From Fimbriimonadaceae bacterium (GTDB lineage: Bacteria > Armatimonadota > Fimbriimonadia > Fimbriimonadales > Fimbriimonadaceae): 6,445 bases of DNA. The position numbers and the translations under genes are program-made. Within the stretch, counting starts at the first letter, position 1. Every line of letters begins with the position of its first letter. Shown in pieces: positions 4,362 through 6,445 of this stretch. The notes under the pieces were generated by a model. The model was not told the origin of the DNA. It made no database searches and worked only from the letters and a program-made list of their open reading frames with translations. The stretch covers positions 1 to 6,445 of the forward strand of contig JACMJO010000218.1 of the NCBI GenBank assembly GCA_014380605.1, written 5' to 3'.

Positions 4362-4384
4362 AACTTTTTAGGGATACTCAAATC

Positions 4385-5263
4385 GTGAGAATCGCGTGTG
4401 TTCAGACTGATGTTGTTTTCGGCCAGCCAATGGCTAACGCCAAAGCTCTCGTCAGGAAGCTCATAGAACTGAAGTCTGCCAGCGTCGATCTGGCCGTCTT
4501 TCCGGAAGCATTCCTCACCGGTTACTGTGTGAACACCGCAAAGGAGGCCGAGCAGATCTCCATCCATGCCAACGCCGACGAGAACCATGAAATCCTCACC
4601 GCTGATGGGTCCATCTCGGTAATACAGGGGATGACAGATCAACTGGATATTGGTTGTGTAGTCGGCTTTGCCGGGAACAAAGGCTTCGGCCACCTCAATG
4701 AAAACCTACCATGCGAGCTCTACAACGGCGCGATCCTGTTTGAACCGGGCAAAACTCCACGGAGATACATCAAGACTCATTTGCCATTCCTGGGCTATGA
4801 CCGCTTTGCTGAGCCTGGCACAGCGTTGGACGTCTTCAACACGAAATGGGGCAAGATCGGAATCCTGATCTGCTTCGACCAGCGACCCCCCGAAGCGGCG
4901 CGCACGCTTGCACTGAAGGGCGCCGAACTCATCGTCCTTCCTACCAACTGGCCCATCGGAGCCGAGGTCTCGGCCGAACACATGTCGATCGCCCGCGCCG
5001 CCGAGAACAAGGTCTTTATGGCAACTTGCAACCGGGTGGGAACGGAGAACGGAACGACCTTCATCGGTAGGAGCAAGATCATCGACACCAGGGGGCGCGT
5101 CTTGGAATCGGCGGGGGACGGCGAAGAAATCCTTATCTCAGACATCGATCTTCAGGAAGCCCGCGAGAAACGGATTGTCAACATTCCCGGCGAGTATGAG
5201 ATGGAAGTCTTCAAGTCCAGGCAACCGAACTTATACAAGATCATCGGCAAAACGGTTCAATAA
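4385..5263 (+). CDS. Nitrilase-superfamily carbon-nitrogen hydrolase
   Basis: 292 residues, soluble, cytoplasmic. It should cleave a non-peptide C-N bond (amide, nitrile or carbamoyl) using the Glu-Lys-Cys triad of the superfamily. All three are visible: Glu41 in AVFPEAFLTGY (37-47), Lys130 in YIKTHLPF (128-135), Cys163 in GILICFDQRPPEAAR (159-173). Typical later motifs are present: ELIVLPTNWP (181-190), AENKVFMATCNRVG (206-219) and FIGRSKIIDTRGRVL (226-240), and the last part keeps the usual strand and helix end. Length is normal for amidase-type members, and the sequence looks intact. The substrate cannot be read from the sequence; an omega-amidase, N-carbamoyl-amino-acid or aliphatic amidase type is possible. 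The GTG start is supported by the conserved MRIACVQ opening and AGGGA ten bases upstream. It stands alone, with a terminator before it and a lipoprotein gene 66 bases after it. Confidence 0.93.
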   Translation: MRIACVQTDVVFGQPMANAKALVRKLIELKSASVDLAVFPEAFLTGYCVNTAKEAEQISIHANADENHEILTADGSISVIQGMTDQLDIGCVVGFAGNKGFGHLNENLPCELYNGAILFEPGKTPRRYIKTHLPFLGYDRFAEPGTALDVFNTKWGKIGILICFDQRPPEAARTLALKGAELIVLPTNWPIGAEVSAEHMSIARAAENKVFMATCNRVGTENGTTFIGRSKIIDTRGRVLESAGDGEEILISDIDLQEAREKRIVNIPGEYEMEVFKSRQPNLYKIIGKTVQ

Positions 5264-5297
5264 GGATACGAGCCATAATGTTCACCTAGAACTTCCC

Positions 5298-5313
5298 GAC
5301 GCCAAATGGCGTC
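5298..5313. other. Perfect short hairpin between nitrilase and lipoprotein genes
   Basis: GACGCC-AAAT-GGCGTC, a 6-bp stem with four-base loop, ends 16 bases before the preferred lipoprotein start at 5330. There is no T-tract, so it is not an intrinsic terminator. It is a possible operator or leader hairpin. A second in-frame ATG (5306) lies in its loop. Confidence 0.45.
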
Positions 5314-5329
5314 CCATGTACAGACCGGT

Positions 5330-6445
5330 ATGCGAAATCTTGTGGTTCGGAATTTGGGCGAGCATCGCCCCCTCTTGGTGATTCTTTCTATTGCAGCGCT
5401 GTTTGCGGGGTTGCTCGGTTGTGGAGGCGGCGGTGGAGGCGGCGGTGGAACGACCAACACGACGAATGCCACCACCAATGCGACGACAAACGCGACAACG
5501 AATGCCACGACGAACGCAACCACCAACGCCACAACGACGAGCGAGACGACGGGTAGCACAGGCACGACCTTGCCGACCGACCGCGTGTTCTTTACCGACG
5601 GCGGCGGAGACATCAGGCACGTGTCGCCTACCGGGACCGACGAGCAAACTTATATAGCCGCAGGCGCAAACTTCAAGGGCTTCGCCCAGAGTCCAACGAA
5701 TCCCAACAAGGTCGTCTTCGGATACACGGCGACCCCGGGTCCCAACGCGGACTACCAGGTGTACACCAACACCATCGTCAGCTTCGCCGGGGCAACCCGA
5801 TTGACCATTACCAGCTTTAAGAACTTCGGGTCAATGCAGTTCACGCCCGATGGCCTTCAGGTGGTGTTCACCGGAGGAAGGACGAACCCATCAGAGCCTA
5901 CGGAAATCAATTCAAAGCTCTACATCATTAGCTCCACAACGGCGAGTCAAACCGCGGTGGCTAAAGATGATGCGGAGGATGCCTTTGTGGCTCCTACCGG
6001 CCAGAAGATCGTTTACACCCACTTCCCAATTGGAGCGAGCAGCGCGAATATTCGAATCATGGATATCGATGGCACCAACCTTGCCGCCTTAACGAGCGCT
6101 CAGGGTGATAATTTCTTGCCCCAATACGACAAGAATGGAAGCAAGATCTGCTTCAGCTCCACCCGGTCTGGGCAGTACGAGATTTGGACGATGGACTCCA
6201 ACGGAAGTTCGCCGGTGAAGCTCACGAGCACTAACAGCTCGACTTCCGATAGGAACTACGGCAGTTCGTTCAACGACGCGGGAACCCAGGTCGTCTTCAC
6301 TCGAATTACTTTGATTCCTTCAGAAACGGGAATCTACAAGATTTCGAGCACGGGAACGGGACAGACCTTTATCCGGCCCGGAAGTTTGCTCCCAGGAATC
6401 TTCTGGACGCCAGACGGAACGTTGACGCCTTCCAGGTCCGTGTCA
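5330..6445 (+). CDS. Lipoprotein with TolB-like (PD40) beta-propeller, start only
   Basis: 372 codons to the window edge, with no stop, so the gene continues. Residues 1-30 are a lipoprotein signal peptide (MRNLVVRNLGEHR, then LLVILSIAALFAGLLG). Cys31 after LLG is the lipidation site. Nine Gly residues follow (32-40), then a Thr/Asn/Ala linker with six NATT units (about 41-70). The rest is a beta-propeller: repeated blades of the form 'DGTNLAALTS ... FLPQYDKNGSKICFSSTRSG' (about residues 242-282), followed by YEIWTMDSNGSSPVKLTS. This 'P-x-x-x-x-G-x-x-I-x-F-x-S-x-R-x-G-x-x-x-I-W' pattern is the WD40-like PD40 blade of TolB. Such lipoproteins sit at the outer membrane or cell surface; the partner is unknown. 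No Shine-Dalgarno is seen for either ATG (5306 or 5330); I prefer 5330 because it gives the better signal peptide. Confidence 0.88.
   Translation, partial: MRNLVVRNLGEHRPLLVILSIAALFAGLLGCGGGGGGGGGTTNTTNATTNATTNATTNATTNATTNATTTSETTGSTGTTLPTDRVFFTDGGGDIRHVSPTGTDEQTYIAAGANFKGFAQSPTNPNKVVFGYTATPGPNADYQVYTNTIVSFAGATRLTITSFKNFGSMQFTPDGLQVVFTGGRTNPSEPTEINSKLYIISSTTASQTAVAKDDAEDAFVAPTGQKIVYTHFPIGASSANIRIMDIDGTNLAALTSAQGDNFLPQYDKNGSKICFSSTRSGQYEIWTMDSNGSSPVKLTSTNSSTSDRNYGSSFNDAGTQVVFTRITLIPSETGIYKISSTGTGQTFIRPGSLLPGIFWTPDGTLTPSRSVS
5450..5533 (+). repeat. 12-bp coding tandem repeat, Asn-Ala-Thr-Thr linker
   Basis: Six units of 12 bases code NATT, with an NTT variant in front. Codons vary between units at third positions (AAT/AAC, GCC/GCG/GCA, ACC/ACG/ACA), so the repeat is old enough to have diverged at silent sites while the protein repeat is held. 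It links the lipidated Cys-poly-Gly end to the propeller, a flexible tether away from the membrane. Confidence 0.8.

Larger units (their letters stand above)
4093..4384 (+). other. Non-coding leader of the nitrilase-family gene with several hairpins
   Basis: 292 bases without a convincing gene. In order: a 12-bp perfect palindrome AGTGACGTCACT (4118-4129); a possible weak promoter, TTGCTG (4182-4187) and GATAAA (4204-4209), 16 apart; a strong hairpin (4242-4269); a 6-bp hairpin CATCGG/CCGATG (4291-4296 with 4306-4311); and an intrinsic terminator (4337-4361). The ribosome site AGGGA (4370-4374) and the GTG start (4385) follow at once. Hairpins then a terminator just before the coding start are the layout of an attenuator or riboswitch, but no known riboswitch class is recognised. 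Confidence 0.45.

Noticed and set aside
4250..4693. Leftward 147-codon frame
   Set aside because: Antisense of the nitrilase-family gene, whose triad and family motifs are complete.
5257..5647. Leftward frames with Val/Ala/Pro repeats
   Set aside because: They are the antisense of the poly-Gly and Asn-Ala-Thr-Thr linker of the lipoprotein, which gives low-complexity open frames by chance.

Overview
The window looks like a bacterial chromosome of moderate GC. It carries two PEP-CTERM exported proteins whose C-termini are nearly identical in style (Pro-Glu-Pro, a short Ala/Leu/Gly helix, then an Arg/Lys cluster), the start of a large Cys-Gly lipoprotein, and strong AGGAGG-type ribosome sites. 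The PEP-CTERM style recalls Armatimonadota of the Fimbriimonas type. That is an inference from the look of the sorting signals, not a search result.

Layout: (1) Positions 3-224 hold the last 73 codons of a PEP-CTERM protein, probably a secreted metalloprotease-like protein, closed by a clear intrinsic terminator. (2) Positions 298-2514 hold a fragment of a prophage head module. A promoter with an overlapping palindrome leads into a Mu gpI-like capsid maturation protease/scaffold gene. Three closely packed hairpins follow, then a capsid cement/decoration gene that loses its family pattern after about 65 residues. At that point the sequence becomes the antisense of a leftward 319-codon gene ending in a fibronectin-III-like domain. 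No major capsid gene follows, so this is a rearranged remnant. (3) Positions 2515-3190 hold a seven-unit 21-bp tandem repeat, a small two-helix membrane protein (leftward), an 84-bp element with perfect 11-bp inverted ends, and a terminator-like hairpin. (4) Positions 3191-4092 hold an unrecognised 58-codon ORF with an excellent ribosome site, then a CHRD-domain PEP-CTERM protein. (5) Positions 4093-4384 are a non-coding leader with several hairpins and a terminator only a few bases before the ribosome site of a nitrilase-superfamily hydrolase (4385-5263). (6) From 5330 to the window edge runs a lipoprotein with a poly-Gly/Asn-Ala-Thr-Thr linker and a TolB-like beta-propeller.

The exported proteins (metalloprotease-like, CHRD, propeller lipoprotein) are envelope or extracellular functions. 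The nitrilase is the one evident cytoplasmic enzyme. The phage fragment and the repeat/hairpin elements sit between host genes and mark this as a site of past insertion and rearrangement. No complete new system is visible. The most interesting signals are the structured non-coding elements (1255-1327, 2590-2736, 3064-3174, 4242-4361) and the phage-gene breakpoint near 1550.
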